Shown here in pieces: positions 1 to 12,134 of a stretch of DNA of 64,000 bases (within the stretch, counting starts at the first letter, position 1; each line of letters opens with the position of its first letter). The notes below the pieces were generated by a model, which worked only from the letters and a program-made list of their open reading frames with translations, searched no databases and had not been told where the DNA came from. Both the position numbers and the translations under genes were made by a program. This stretch comes from Cylicocyclus nassatus (Eukaryota > Nematoda > Chromadorea > Rhabditida > Strongylidae): assembly GCA_958299035.1 (NCBI GenBank), contig CATQJL010000112.1:18141361-18205360 (forward strand), given 5' to 3'.

Positions 1-718
1 CAAAATCGGGACAAATAAAATGGTGACTCCCACAGCTGCACCAGACCTTGGTTCGATAAGCCATTTTGTGAGCGGTCTTCTGCGGGAGTTAACGGCAAGG
101 TCTGATTACCGTCGTGAGCAGCACGACGCAAAGATATAACCTCAAGGGTCTCGCAACGACTCTACGTCCCCGACCATGACGGGAGTTGTACCACTCGTCC
201 ACAATCAAAATCAAAGACCTTGAGAAATGATGCTTTTATTATTTTCGCTCTTTCTGAGGTGTATTTTCGGAATCAGCGTTTTATTGTCGCAAGTTAGCCA
301 AAAAAAATCAGGTCGAATATTTGCCGAGCCACTGCCCTTATGAAAAGTTATTGATTTTCTGTCCTAGTTTCTATTAGCGCTTCATCCATTTTCCGCTTTT
401 TTGTTTAAATTTGCTATTACTTGATCCCGTCGTTTTCTTCAGATCTGTTTAAACAATCATGTGTGCTGATATCAAGTTCGTCAGTGGGAAAAAAGGAAGC
501 TGTGGAAGCAGTAGACCGTGGGTGACTTAAACCATTAATGTACCAATACGGTTAGCGTCATTCCTTACCCATCATATCATTTTTGTTTTGATGTCTAAAA
601 GCTGATGAAAGTGAGTTTGCAGTACGGTTGAAAATGAGTTTATCAATTAGGATGTCTCATATTATCTTTTTCAGTTTTATTCCATTAGGTGGTGTTCTTC
701 TTGCTTCTTGAGTAAAAG
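1..718. other. no gene recognised
   Basis: AT-rich sequence with stop codons in all frames. I see no convincing exon, repeat end or RNA gene here. Confidence 0.4.
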
Positions 719-876
719 CCGCTGCATGACGAAGGCGCAGAAGCAGTAATAGTTAAGCGGGCGCGAACGCTGCGCGCGCGTATCTCCACCGTTGTAAATC
801 CTGCGCTTTATGCGCTCTGCGGCTAATATAGCCGCGTTCGCGCTTAAAGATATTGCTCCTTCGTCATGCCGCAGCC
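719..876. mobile_element. short foldback MITE
   Basis: A compact element of about 158 bp with imperfect terminal inverted repeats. The left end contains CTGCATGACGAAGGCGCAG and the right end is its near reverse complement (ending TCGTCATGCCGCAGCC). The inner arms also pair (GGGCGCGAACGC against GCGTTCGCGC). It is more GC-rich than its flanks. No coding potential; the superfamily cannot be assigned from this one copy. Confidence 0.6.
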
Positions 877-2453
877 TATAGGTTTTACGGTACTTTTCGA
901 TAGAGTATAGATTACAAGAAGTACCCCAAAATTTTAAGCAAAGTCTGTCTCATCTAAAGTTAGAATTTGGAACTTCAAAAAATTGCTAAAGAAACCGACA
1001 AAAAATACCAAACTTATGCGGATTTCTAATTTGCTCAAACATATGCTATTTATGTCATGATTTATACGTACATTGCTGCATTTTCCCCACTTCCTAGAAT
1101 CGAAAAACACAAAAGGTCGAAAGCCGAAAATGCAAAAATGTAGCATTTTTCGGTTTTTCAAACCAACTTTCAAAACAGGACTAGCATTGCAGTAGGCTGA
1201 TTTTCGGTTTTTTTCCAAAGTCTCATGAAAATTACCTATGTGGGAACAATCCAGCACAACTTCTGCAAACATGGAAAAATAAATGTTTTTTCGATTTCTA
1301 GTCATTGAAATAAATAGCCAATGCGCAGATTAACGCCACATGCGAAGAGTATATGCCTGAGATAGCAGGGAGTCCATGCGTTTTAAAGGAGATACGATTT
1401 TTCGTGGGCGTTTGGATGCCTCTGATTTTTGGTTTCAAACGCCATGTAGAGCAAATCTTGTGCAAATTCGGATACTACCTTATAGAGCTTGTTTTGCTCT
1501 ATCAAATGATTTTTTTAAACTTATTCAGTGAGCGAAAATCTATGATTTATTGCTTGAAAACGGTAATTACGAAGCTAGAAAATAATGTCGCATTATGTGC
1601 AAACATGAAATATCGCTTAATTTAACACGAAAAAGTAAATAGGGTTTTTTTCGATAGAACAAGGCGGGTTCTGGAAGGCGGGTTTTAAACACCAAGTCTG
1701 ATTTACGCGAAGTGTGAAGCCAAGTTTTAGAAGGCTGTAAAGGCTTGGAAAAATAGTTTATTCGCTGAAAGAAATCCCAAAGACTTTCACCTTGCTTAAA
1801 CACCTATTCCTTTGACGCTCGCAGCTCAGTTTCGAAATTTTTTCATGGATAAAAATCGAGAGAACGGAATTTGGTTTTGGCAGTCCTGAGCCTCTGAGTG
1901 GCTTTATAGTATAAACAGGGCTCGGCAGAGGTGGCTTAGAAGGCAAGCTAGATATCGTTTTGGAGTAGAAAGCAAGGGGATATCGTTTAAGCGGAAACCT
2001 CAGCCCTCCCCCCCCCCACCTCCTACACACACTATCGCCTTCTTCCCTTATGTCACCTTTCATCTTCTATAGAAGACGCAAATTGTCATTCCTGCCTTAT
2101 TGATCCCATTCCTGCAAAAACCAAAAATCTCCGGTTCCAACAGGTACACGGGTAAGCGCGAATCCGAACTTGCCCAGAAATAATTGAAAGACTTGTTTAA
2201 AACGAAGAGGAAATGAAATGAAAATTGGTGTGTAAATGGGCAATAAGGAATTAGGACTATGTGCGAAAAATTATGAAAAAATTATGTGAAATGAAGGCGT
2301 GGCAAACTTTTTTCGAAGTCAGGTGGCTTTCCAGCCACCTGGACAGCACCCAAGGTGGCTGTTAAAAAGAAAAAGTCATATATTTCCCTTCCTTCATTAA
2401 ATCTCCCACATGTTTAACGTAACCTTATCCTACATCAAAAACCCTACAATTGA
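877..2453. other. no gene recognised; scattered repeat remnants
   Basis: No supportable exon. Around 1480-1505 there is a short motif (AGAGCTTGTTTTGCTCTATC) that also occurs, inverted or direct, inside the mariner-type foldbacks at 12991-13940 and 15160-15745, so part of this stretch is probably an old fragment of such an element. At 2205-2365 there are sequences resembling the middle of the hAT-like element that follows. Confidence 0.4.
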
Positions 2454-2461
2454 GTTCTTGA

Positions 2462-3704
2462 CAGGGCCCGGCACGAGGTGGGCAAACGGGGTTTCCAAAA
2501 CGAATTCCCCTTTGATCCCAATAAATTTTACGAATACCCCCTTGAGCCAAAAAATTACGTTTTGTGCTTGTGCGACGAGATTACCGGCCACACTTCGCCT
2601 AAAAGCGCTCAAAAGCGCCCAAATTGCTCAAATTCCTCAAATTACTTCTCAGCTGGATCAAGATAGAAAACAGGAAAAAAATAAGCAAGAAAATGGTTAA
2701 GGAATGAGAAAATATCAAGGAAACGCAGTCATAGGAATGAGAGACGCCGCTCCCGCGCGTATCGATTGACTGGAGCGCGCTTTCCATCTTAAAAAGCTAG
2801 GCTGCTGATGCGATTTTGGGCTCTAACAAGGTCAAGAGGAGGAGTTTCGGAACCAAAATTTCACCATGTAGTAAACTCTAGGTGTACAACAGATTTATGT
2901 AAAAATTTTGAAAAAATTATGTGAACTGAGAGTTTTGCCGACCTCAGGTGGGAATTAGGTCGGCAAATGCCGACCTAATTTGGAAATTAGTTAAGGAAAC
3001 TTTTCATTCACATAAGTTTTTCATAATATTTCATACTTAGTTACTTAGTCCTACTGCGCATACACACACCGAATCCCGCGCGATTTCGTTACCTCTGCGT
3101 TGCAAACGAGCCATTTTTCCATTTCTTTGGTAACGCAAAATTTTTAGAAAAAAGTTTGCCACAACCTTCAGTCACATAATTTTTCAATGAAACTCCTCAG
3201 TTAAGCCCTGCAAGTCCGTGTGCATGTACTTACCAAGTTTCATGCCATATCGTTCATCTGCGCGTTCCAAACGAGCCGTTTGAATTCACATCTTCATTTA
3301 CCAGTTTTGCGAAATTCTCGGAAAAAATGCTAATTACTCGTTCCGTTCACATAAGTTTTTTCATAAATTTTCATGCTATGTTTCCACTAGCCTCTCTCCG
3401 TTCGCATACAAAATTTGGTGCCATATCGTTACACATACATTGAGAACTAGTCATGCATGCTGTTACAAATAGCATCGCTTGGGCGACGTCGCGCGTGCGG
3501 CAATTAGCGGCGGCGCGGTTTGACGCGCGCGAACTCCAGTGTTCGCCTGTTGAGGCACATAACATGTCAAGATAAGTAGCGAGCATGAACTACCAATTTT
3601 TTTCCGGGGCTCCGCCCCGGACCCCGCAAAAACGATTTCCCCTTTGCTTTTTGGCCCCAAAACGATTTCCAGCTTGTCATTTGCCGACCTCGTGCCGGGC
3701 CCTG
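2462..3704. mobile_element. hAT-like non-autonomous transposon, copy 1
   Basis: A 1,243-bp element that begins CAGGGCCCGGCACGAGGT and ends with the reverse complement (ending GTGCCGGGCCCTG). It is flanked by a perfect 8-bp direct repeat, GTTCTTGA, at 2454-2461 and 3705-3712. An 8-bp target duplication with a CAGGG-type terminus is characteristic of the hAT superfamily. No transposase-like reading frame is visible, so it is probably moved by a partner elsewhere. The centre (about 2890-3060) contains further inverted segments. A second, inverted copy with insertions lies at 7764-14307. Confidence 0.85.
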
Positions 3705-3712
3705 GTTCTTGA

Positions 3713-4329
3713 ATCTCCCTAAACCTCCTCTTCCCGCTTAGTTACAGCCCTCCAAATATTTTGTATGGCGGCGGCAAGCCTGCTTCAAGCGCGCAAGGGT
3801 GCGCGCCGGACACAGCATGCCGCCAATTCGGGATATACGAACTTTTTTGAGTTCTTCTTCGTCTTTTCAATGTTGTTTTTATATTTTGTTCCATTATTTG
3901 TTATTGGTGTTTGCTCCATTCATGATTGCATAATAGGTGATGTCGTATTTATGTGGCGAAGTCTATAGAGACTTCGTTTTTGAAAAATTGAAAAAGACAC
4001 CTTATGCCGAGCCCTAAGTATGAATCCCTGAGTGAGTAACTGCGACAGCTTGTCATAAGTTTCAGTTTTCGAGAAATATGACTAGCACAAAAAAAACGAA
4101 AAACGCAGCATATTCGTTTGGCATAACTTTTTTGCCTACTACAGAGCGGGGCAAAAGTCTAATAGCCGATTTTGCAGTGTTGTTAATCACGAAAATACTG
4201 ATGGTTTTGATTTCAAATTTGTACCACATGTAGGGTGTCCCTCAGTCCTCCCTAAAAAATGTCACAGATGGAACACAAAAAAATGAGACACACATATTCG
4301 GCATCAGCTTCGAACGCCGATTTCAAATA
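3713..4329. other. no gene recognised
   Basis: Intervening sequence between the hAT copy and the Tc1-like foldback. No exon with splice sites could be supported. Just before the Tc1-like insertion there is a stretch (about 4270-4330) with GAGACACACAT, loosely resembling the sequence on the far side of the insertion. Confidence 0.35.
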
Positions 4330-4331
4330 TA

Positions 4332-5881
4332 CAGTGCTGGCCATAATTATATAACCACCCTAAAAACCGTCGTAATTTTCGTTTCTGTCAATGAATCTGT
4401 CTGAAACTTTGGTGTATTGTGCGCATGTCAACCTACCATGACTCCTCAAAACGGCTTCCAGTCTTGTTGAGTTTGAACGGAGAAAAATGTAAAAATTCGA
4501 AAAAGCCCTCTTTGAAAGCTGGACAAAATTATATAACCACCTGGTTTTTCTAATCACTATCGCATTCGTTGACTCTTAAATTTTTTTGTACAACAACAAC
4601 CCAAAATTTGAAACATTTGCAACACCTACGGCCTCTCATCCTACTCAAGTAGAAGCGATTACTGCATTTTTTGCTTTCAAAAGCACCAAAAATCAGTTTG
4701 CTTCAACAAACAACTGGTTTGAAGAGCTTTCAAGCTCTTGTTCATTTCGAATGATAATCATGGAATCTACTGACCTTTCTGGATAGATGAGGTGAAAAGC
4801 GCTTTCGTAAACTCTGCGTAATCGCTGATTTTGACGGACAGACTCCAACCTCACCATAGGGTTGAAATGCTTTTAAATCACAAAACTCAGTATGCAATGT
4901 CCACAAAGTGCTGAACTTGATTTATTACATTGCCTACATGGGGATGCAGCTTTCGCAACAACTTCCAGATTTTCCCTAATGATGCGGTAGCGATTTAGAC
5001 CTAAGATACTTTCCGCGAGATTTCCCTGCGAGCAGAAGTTTCGATACAACCCTAGATCTCCTTATTTCCCTCTGTATTTCACGTCATATTTCATCCGATG
5101 AATGAGATTAGCTAGGATTTCGAAGTTTTGAGCGTCTCCTGTTTTATCTCGTGATCTGAGTTGGCTTTGATTGTACAGGGTGCTCCACTCAACATTCAGT
5201 GGATGTCAACTGCGGCTGAACCAGAGTGCTCAATCCCGAAATTTTTTCCCAGTCACGCACACGAGTTCACTGTGTATGGCTTTCGTAATGGCTACATTGC
5301 AGTAATTTCTGTTGCTTGAAAATCGAAGTTTGTGGTGCAAAAGTGCCTCAACCCTATGGTGAGGTCGGAGTCTGTCCGTCAAAATCAGCGATTACGCAGA
5401 GTTTACGAAAGCGCTCTTCACCTCATCTATCCAGAACGGTCAGTAGATTCCATGATTATCATTCGAAATGAACAAGAGCTTGAAAGCTCTTCAAACCAGT
5501 TGTTTGTTGAAGCAAACTGATTTTTGGTGCTTTTGAAAGCAAAAAATGCAGTGATCGCTTCTACTTGAGTAGGATGAGAGGCCGTAGGTGTTGCAAATGT
5601 TTCAAATTTTGGGGTGTTATTGTACAAAAAAATTTGAGAGTCAACGAATGCGATAGTGATTAGAAAAACCAGGTGGCTATATAATTTTGTCCAGCTTTCA
5701 AAGAGGGTTTTTTCGAATTTTTACGTTTTTCTCCGTTCAAACTCAACAAGACTGAAAGCCGTTTTGAGGAGTCATGGTAGGTTGACATGCGCACAATACA
5801 CCAAAGTTTCAAACAGATTCATTGACAAGAACGAAAATTACGACGATTTTTAGGGTGGCTGTATAATTATGGCCAGCACTG
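4332..5881. mobile_element. Tc1-like foldback element
   Basis: A 1,550-bp element with long inverted arms (about 4332-4860 and 5335-5881) flanked by TA on both sides (4330-4331 and 5882-5883). The terminus CAGTGCTGGCCATAATTAT resembles the CAGTGCTGGCC start of nematode Tc1 inverted repeats (recalled from knowledge of the family). The two arms carry the same small reading frames in opposite orientation, which is a palindrome artefact. The 0.47-kb loop between the arms shows no transposase. Confidence 0.85.
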
Positions 5882-5912
5882 TATGTGTCTCATCTTGAAA
5901 ACGCGATACTAA

Positions 5913-6325
5913 CAAGGGAAGCGTGTCTAGTCGAAGTGGCGTCTTCAAATGAGACTCATACCACTTTGAAGAGCATTGAACGGTGGCTCAAAATCTGAAG
6001 CGCCTCTGCACGCCGAACTATGAGCGTTTTTTTATCAAAAAATGAATGCAAAATTTGGGTAAAAACAATTGTTTTAATCTTTTCAGCGCTCAGACAAAAC
6101 AATGTTAAGTATTAGCATATCAGAGAAAATGTATCCATTGCATGAACTGCTCTGATTCTCGATACATTGCGTTCAATTTTTCGAGCCGAAAAACGCCCAT
6201 AACTCGGCGTTCAGAGGCGCTTGGCAGATAATGAAGGCAATTTGGAATCACTGTGTAATACTCTTCAAAGCAGTATGGGTCTCATGACCAAAAAAAGGCC
6301 ACTTCGACTACACAAGCTTCCCTTG
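5913..6325. mobile_element. PIF/Harbinger-type foldback MITE with TAA duplication
   Basis: A 413-bp palindromic element with ends CAAGGGAAGC and GCTTCCCTTG. It is flanked by TAA at 5910-5912 and 6326-6328. The uninterrupted form of the flanking sequence is present at about 7084-7133 with a single TAA (7110-7112), so boundaries and target duplication are seen directly. A 3-bp TWA duplication is typical of PIF/Harbinger elements. No reading frame. Confidence 0.8.
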
Positions 6326-6725
6326 TAAGTTAAGTGACATCCCTTGTTAGCCGGATCTACAAAATCTTGCCTCCAGGTAAAATCTAAAATGCGGCGCTTT
6401 ATTCTGAAGAATAAGCTTTTTCTTGTGCGCTCGGTGTGGACTACTTTGGGCGATAATATTCGACATTTCCATATTGCGTTTTCAAAGGAATAGTCCCTGG
6501 GAAGCTACTACGATGTGTTAGCGCAAATTCCCTACATTGTATGCATCAGTGTGCTGTAGAATATTCACAGTATCTTCAGCTACGAAATAAATTGTGAATA
6601 CTAAAAACTTCGATTTTCAAGGTTTGCAAAATCACTTGTTTGAAAATTTCAATTCTTACAACAACGCATGGCGAGCTTTTTTTAGCTAGTTAAAATGTGA
6701 TTCGCAGAGGATGATCGTAGCATTA

Positions 6726-6926
6726 GGCCCCGGACAGACTTCACGCGACTTAATCGTCGCGATCTAATCGCCAAGATTTCCATTCATTTTCATTTCACAT
6801 TCAAAATTTTCGGCCTGGAAAAGTATCACAACCGAATGTAAGTTGATCGGTTGGAATGATGTTGTAACAATTGTCTCGTCGCGATTCACTCGCAACGATC
6901 GAATCGAGTGAAGTCTGTCTGGGGCC
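6726..6926. mobile_element. MITE with TTA target duplication
   Basis: A 201-bp element with ends GGCCCCGGACAGACTTCAC and a right end that is the near reverse complement (GTGAAGTCTGTCTGGGGCC). It is flanked by TTA at 6723-6725 and 6927-6929. The 3-bp TWA duplication suggests PIF/Harbinger mobilisation. No coding capacity. Confidence 0.7.
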
Positions 6927-6929
6927 TTA

Positions 6930-7428
6930 CAGGGTGCGGAAAAAGTACCGTCCCTCAAAATAAAGGCAAAAAATCGGCGTGATCCCTAGTTTTTTCTGGT
7001 AAATTTGACGTAAATTCTAAGATATGAATGTAATCTAGCATTTTACAAAAACTGGCTCAAAAATTCTGCAAATTCTGCAATATATGTGTCTCATCTTGAA
7101 ACGCGATACTAAGTTGAGTGACATCCCTTGTAAGAAAAGTTTGATTGGAACGGCTTCCATTTCTTTATTTAAACGAGTGACAACAGCGAAGCAGCATCAT
7201 CGACGACGCCCCGCACCCTTTGGGCTCAATTTTGGACCGTAAGATGCGCTGGAAAAAAATTTGCCGGCGGATAAAATTGCAGAACTTTTGAGCCCTTTTT
7301 GCAACTTTTTGCAAGTTGCTAGATTACATTCATATCTTAGCATTTACGTCAAGTTTACCAGAAAAACCTAGAAATCACGCCGATTTTTTTGCCTTTATTT
7401 TGATGGACGGTACCTTTTCCGCACCCTG
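6930..7428. mobile_element. TA-flanked inverted-repeat element
   Basis: A 499-bp element with ends CAGGGTGCGGAAAAAGTACC and the matching reverse complement, flanked by TA at 6928-6929 and 7429-7430, as in Tc1/mariner-type MITEs. The arms also share a long inner segment (near 6985-7055 and 7318-7400). Its middle contains the short sequence at 7084-7133 that corresponds to the empty target site of the element at 5913-6325. Confidence 0.75.
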
Positions 7429-9215
7429 TAATGCTACGATCATCCTCTGCAAATCACATTTTAGCTAGCTAAAATGCTCGCCATACGTTGTTGTAAGAAT
7501 TGAATTTTTCAAACAAGTGATTATGCAAACCTTGAAAATCAAATTTTTAGTATTCACAATTTAATTAGTAGCTGAAGATACTGTGAATATTCTACAACAC
7601 ATTGATGCATACAATGTAGAGAATTTGCGCTATCACATCGTAGTAGCTGTGTTTCCCCAAAACTATTCAAAAACGCAATGTAGAAATGTCGAATATTATC
7701 TGCGTACCAGTGGCCATTTGTCTTTCAGCAGGTACTGAATTTTAGGTTATATTCTTTCATGTGCAGGGCCCGGCACGAGGTGGGCAAATGACAAGCTGGA
7801 AATCTTTTTGATGAAAAAAGCAAAAGAGAAATCGTTTTTGCGAGGAAGAAGTTTCCAAGTGCAAGCAAAAGAAGGTCGAATCATGCTTATTACCTTATAC
7901 ATCTAATTCACTGGGAAGTAGTTTCCATAAGCTTCAACGTACAGCAGAGTTCGCGCGCTACGCCGCGTCGCCGCTAATTGCCGCGTGCGCGACGTCGCAT
8001 AAGCGATGGACAGCAACAGCATGATTACATGATCAGTTCTCAATGCAGACGTAACGATATAGCACCAAACTACGTAAGCTAACGAACAGAGGCTAGAAGT
8101 AATAAAGAATGAAATATTATGAGAAACTCATGTGAATGGGAGGTGTAATAAGCATTTTTTCCAAGAATTTTGCAAAGCTGGTAAACGAAGATGTGAATTC
8201 AAATGGCTCGTAAGCAGCGCACAGATGACCATACGGTATGAGACTTGGTAGTTACATGAACACGGGACTGCAGGGCTTAACTTAGAAGTTTCATTGAAAA
8301 ATTATGTGACTGAAGGTTGTGGCAAGCTTTTTCCTGAAAATTTCCCACTATCAAGAAAAGCGAAAAATGGCTCGTTTGGAGCGCAGAGGAAACGAAATCG
8401 CGCGAGGCTTCGTGTGTACACGCGTATTAGGACTAAGGAACAATGCATGAAAAATTATGAAAAACTTATGCGAATGAAAAGCGTGCCCAACTTTTTTCCA
8501 AATTAGGTGAACAATTGCCCACCTAATGCCCACCTGAGGTGGGCAAAACTTCTGTCTCACATAATTTTTCAGAAATTTTTACATAAATCTCTTCTGCACC
8601 TAAACTTTACTCTATGGTAGAATTTTGGTTTCAAAACTCCCCCTCTCCTCTTTATTATAGTCAAAATAGGATCAGCAGCACCTTTTTTACTGAGGAAAGG
8701 CCCCAATCGATCGATATGCGGGGAACGGCGTCACTTAGTCGTATAACCAGTTTCTCATGTTTTTTGTATCATTTTGTGGGACAGTACTTTATTTATTTAT
8801 TTATTTATTTATTAATACATTACTTAATCGTAATGTGCCATTATACCAAGAACATCATTACAGTATTACAAAGCAGGAAATTGCATACTTAATACTAAAA
8901 TAAGAATAGAATGCATTTAACTTCAAATCTACACCTCAAAAACTCTCGCACATATTTGTTGCTATAATATCGGATATAGATGGAGTAGGACGAAAAGTAC
9001 GCATTGTTCTGTTTATGACCGTTATCTGTTTTTGAGAAGATCTCACACGCATTATCGAAGCTTTGATCAGGTGTATACTATCGCTATCGCCAAGGTATGC
9101 ATAGTGCTCAAAATAACGAAGTGGAATGAAGAAAGAATATGATGTGATAGGCCACTTCCGATCGGTGTCTGATACAGCATCCAACTGTCCATCGTCGATC
9201 CATCCATCCATTTTA

Positions 9216-9239
9216 TACATACATACATACATACATAAA
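9216..9239. repeat. (ATAC)n microsatellite
   Basis: Six ATAC units near the 3' part of the CR1 element. The small reading frames over it are artefacts of the repeat. Confidence 0.8.
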
Positions 9240-9780
9240 CACCTTGATTCAACCCCTCATTTCCTCCGTGTTTGAGCTAGTGGCATGGAGATAGATACGC
9301 AAAATCAAAGTTTCAAAAATGTGAAAAGCAGCGGTTTAGGTTAACTGAATATAAGTGAGTCATGAGCGGGAAGTAATTATGAGCCAATACTGGGGTCTAG
9401 GGCAGGAGTTTCACAGGTATAGAAGTAAAGGATAAATGCCTAAAAAACACAAATTCACAGGTCAAGTGGTCGGAGAAAACATGATAGATAGACAAAGAAG
9501 ACAAAAAGAAAGCTTAGGAGATTTTTTTCAATGATTAAAGGTGAGCAATGGAAAAAGTGATAGATGTGTGAATTGATCTTTTTTCAATACGATAACTTCA
9601 AACGGGTACATTCACTTGATAATATAGTACTTCAGCTAAGGACTAATCCAACCAGCCATAATTTACTGAAAATAATGAAAAGCAGAGACTTCGGAAATTT
9701 TAAAGGACTGAAACTTGCTTTGTGGAGACTTGCGAGAGTAATTCTTTATGTGGTGAAGCGTTTTTATGTATCTGATCATT

Positions 9781-10919
9781 CTAAGAATTCTCAATCCGTA
9801 GTAAGTCAAGTTTTCTACATCTTTTTTTGAAAATATGACTATTTTTAGAAGTAAGGGTTTCATGGAGAAATCGCTGAAGCCACCTTGCAGTCCTGTAAAG
9901 AAAATTATTGAACATCAGTTGATATTTTTTTCGTTGAACCATAGGGTAATGTAAGTTGAAAGCACCTAATCTTTCGCTAGTAGGGACAAATATCCAGTAT
10001 TTACTCGCTTTCAATTTGTTCTCTTTTTTCAAAATTTGAAAGCAAAATGTAAGATCAAACAAAACTCGCCGAAAACAGAGTGGTTTCAGATAAAATTTTT
10101 CGAGGCGTGATTTGTAATTAGGAAGGGTCATTCCCGGTGAGGTACGATTGAACAAAAATCTTGTAAAAAGCTGTTGCACCTTTTCAAGTTTCTTGATGTC
10201 TTTCTTGCGAAAAGGAGACCACACTTGGGAGCAGTACTCCATATGTGGGAGTACAAAATTCTTATAAAGTAGAGTAAGAATGTGTGGAGAAGTGCATTGG
10301 GTGTTGCGATATAGTAGAAACAGTGAAGAGTATGCCTTCTTGACCACAGAGTCAATATGACTAATGAAGTTTAGATCAAAACTAATCAAAACACCTAAGT
10401 CTTTCGCCACTTCACACGCATTGAGTAAAATGCCATTAAGATAGTATGTGGGGGACGCTTTTTTTTTCCAAGATGAAGCACAGAACATTTGTTCAAACTG
10501 AACGAAAGATCCCACGTTACAGCCCAAGTGTTCAGATTATCCAGTGTTTTGTAAAGCATTTTGTATTTCCAAGGCATTTTCGGCATTATATTTACTTCCC
10601 ATGCCTAGACGATTATGCCTAGACGAATAACCCAGTTTGATAGCTTCTCTCTTATGATTTTTTCCATGACCTTTATAGGAGTAGGCAATAAAGGAACTTC
10701 ACTCAACAGCATTGAAATGTTAAAAATGTGTGCGAGTGGAGTTGAAAGTGATGGCGCACATTTAAGATAAACAATTTGAGGTATTCCATCAAAAGTTTCA
10801 GTGACGGAAGGCTTCAGTTTTTTAAGGAGATGGTACACACTAGATGAGTCAAAGAAAACATTACTACAACGTTGGAGAGGAGGCACTCTAACAGAATCGA
10901 TAAGTGCACTACAATCCAT
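9781..10919 (-). pseudogene. CR1 reverse transcriptase, core deleted and frameshifted
   Basis: Three overlapping pieces on the minus strand. 10919-10605 gives the N-terminal fingers (KLKPSVTETFDGIPQIVYLK, then KVMEKIIREKLSNW). 10586-10395 resumes after the active site (LDNLNTWAVTWDLSFSLNKC). 10527-9781 carries the conserved C-terminal region (DLGVLISFDLNFISHIDSVV, EYCSQVWSPFRKKDIKKLEK). The palm segment with the expected YADD motif is absent between about 10605 and 10586, so this copy cannot be catalytic. A run of T at about 10461 marks another frame change. Confidence 0.8.
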
Positions 10920-11040
10920 AGAATCAACATCAGCAACAACAGAGAAAACACTAGCGAATTATGCTCCAAGAGCTTCAGCCTTTTCGATATCGCTAACATA
11001 AGAAATGCCAAAGGAATCTTTAAGAATCGGAAAATTTGGA

Positions 11041-12105
11041 CTAGGCTTCATTTTGTTCTTCAGATACCAAAAAAAGATGTTTAGGCGAAACTCTTGCAGC
11101 AAGCTTACGCTCATGATATGCAAAGTACTTATTTACATGATGGTCAATATCCGCGCAGACTTTCTTATAGAGAGAATTAGAGAGAGGATTAGGTATTTTA
11201 TCGAATAGACGTTGTTTTTGAGAAAATAAGGCTCGAATATGTGGTGGCAAGTAGTATTTTCGGACAGTCGGGATTTTCATAGGAACAAAATTACTGAATG
11301 CTTCGTACATTTTCTTGCAAAATCTAGCATAGACATCAGAGCAAGTACTATAGTCTTGGAATAGGGAAAGCCAATCAATGTTGAAAAGATAATTATCAAG
11401 TGAGGAGTAATCTACATTATGGAAATCAGGAAGGGGAAGAGAGGGGGAACAGAAGGATTCAGGAATTTCAAATGAAATAATATTATGATCAGAAGATCCA
11501 AAGGGAGCAAGGACGGAGACATTAGAAACGATCGAGTAAGATGATAGAACAAGATCGATTATGTTACCAGCATGGGTAGGGGATGTGACGTATTGATTCA
11601 ATCCACTGTGAGAGATGAAATCAAGAAAAGGTTTGGAAATGCTATTCAAAGGTTTCATGACAGACCAATCAATTTGCAGATTAAAATCACCAAGAAAGAT
11701 AGTCTGCATGTTTTGATATGCAAAGCAGTTCAAGATATCAATTAATTTGCTATCATTTTCACTGCTGGAGTTGGGTGGGCGGTATATAGCGACGAACTGT
11801 ATGAGAAAACCTCTAAGCGGATGCAGTATTTTGATGTTGAGTAGGTCAGTTTTGGTTTCGGTGTTCACACAGACATCGTTGACCAGAATGTTTCCTCTTA
11901 TCAAACAGCAAACGCCACCATCCTTGCGATGGTTTCTATCAGGACGATAAACAGTATAGGGTAAACCAGCGATGATTTCGGAGTCAGGAATTTTAGAAGT
12001 GAGCCATGTTTCTGTAATGAAAATCAAGTCTGGTTTATTTTGACTGAAAAAAGATTGCAAAAGATGTAATTTATTAATTAAACTACGTGCGTTAAACATA
12101 TACAC
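11041..12105 (-). pseudogene. CR1 AP-endonuclease domain
   Basis: A 354-residue open frame with the exonuclease-endonuclease-phosphatase fold motifs in order: FNARSLINKL at the start, the catalytic glutamate in ITETWL (about residue 32), YRPPNSS near 109-115, LGDFNLQ near 138-143, and SSDHNIISFE near 204-213. These domains nick target DNA to prime reverse transcription. The first residues may lack the true start. The frame stops at 11041, before the reverse transcriptase, so it belongs to a broken ORF2. This piece itself has all the expected catalytic positions. Confidence 0.8.
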
Positions 12106-12134
12106 TTTCAGATTTGCACATTGACCATGCGGAT

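Larger units (their letters stand above)
6452..7700. repeat. large inverted repeat split by two later insertions
   Basis: Left arm about 6452-6722 and right arm about 7431-7700 are reverse complements with moderate divergence (both contain the CGATCATCCTCTGC motif, once in each orientation). The arms would meet at a GTAGCATTA-type centre, which is now occupied by a TTA-flanked MITE (6726-6926) and a TA-flanked element (6930-7428). The original element was therefore a foldback whose middle was a hot spot for insertion. Confidence 0.7.

Noticed and set aside
4586..5627. Matching 66-codon frames on opposite strands
   Set aside because: They are the two arms of the Tc1-like palindrome and not two genes.
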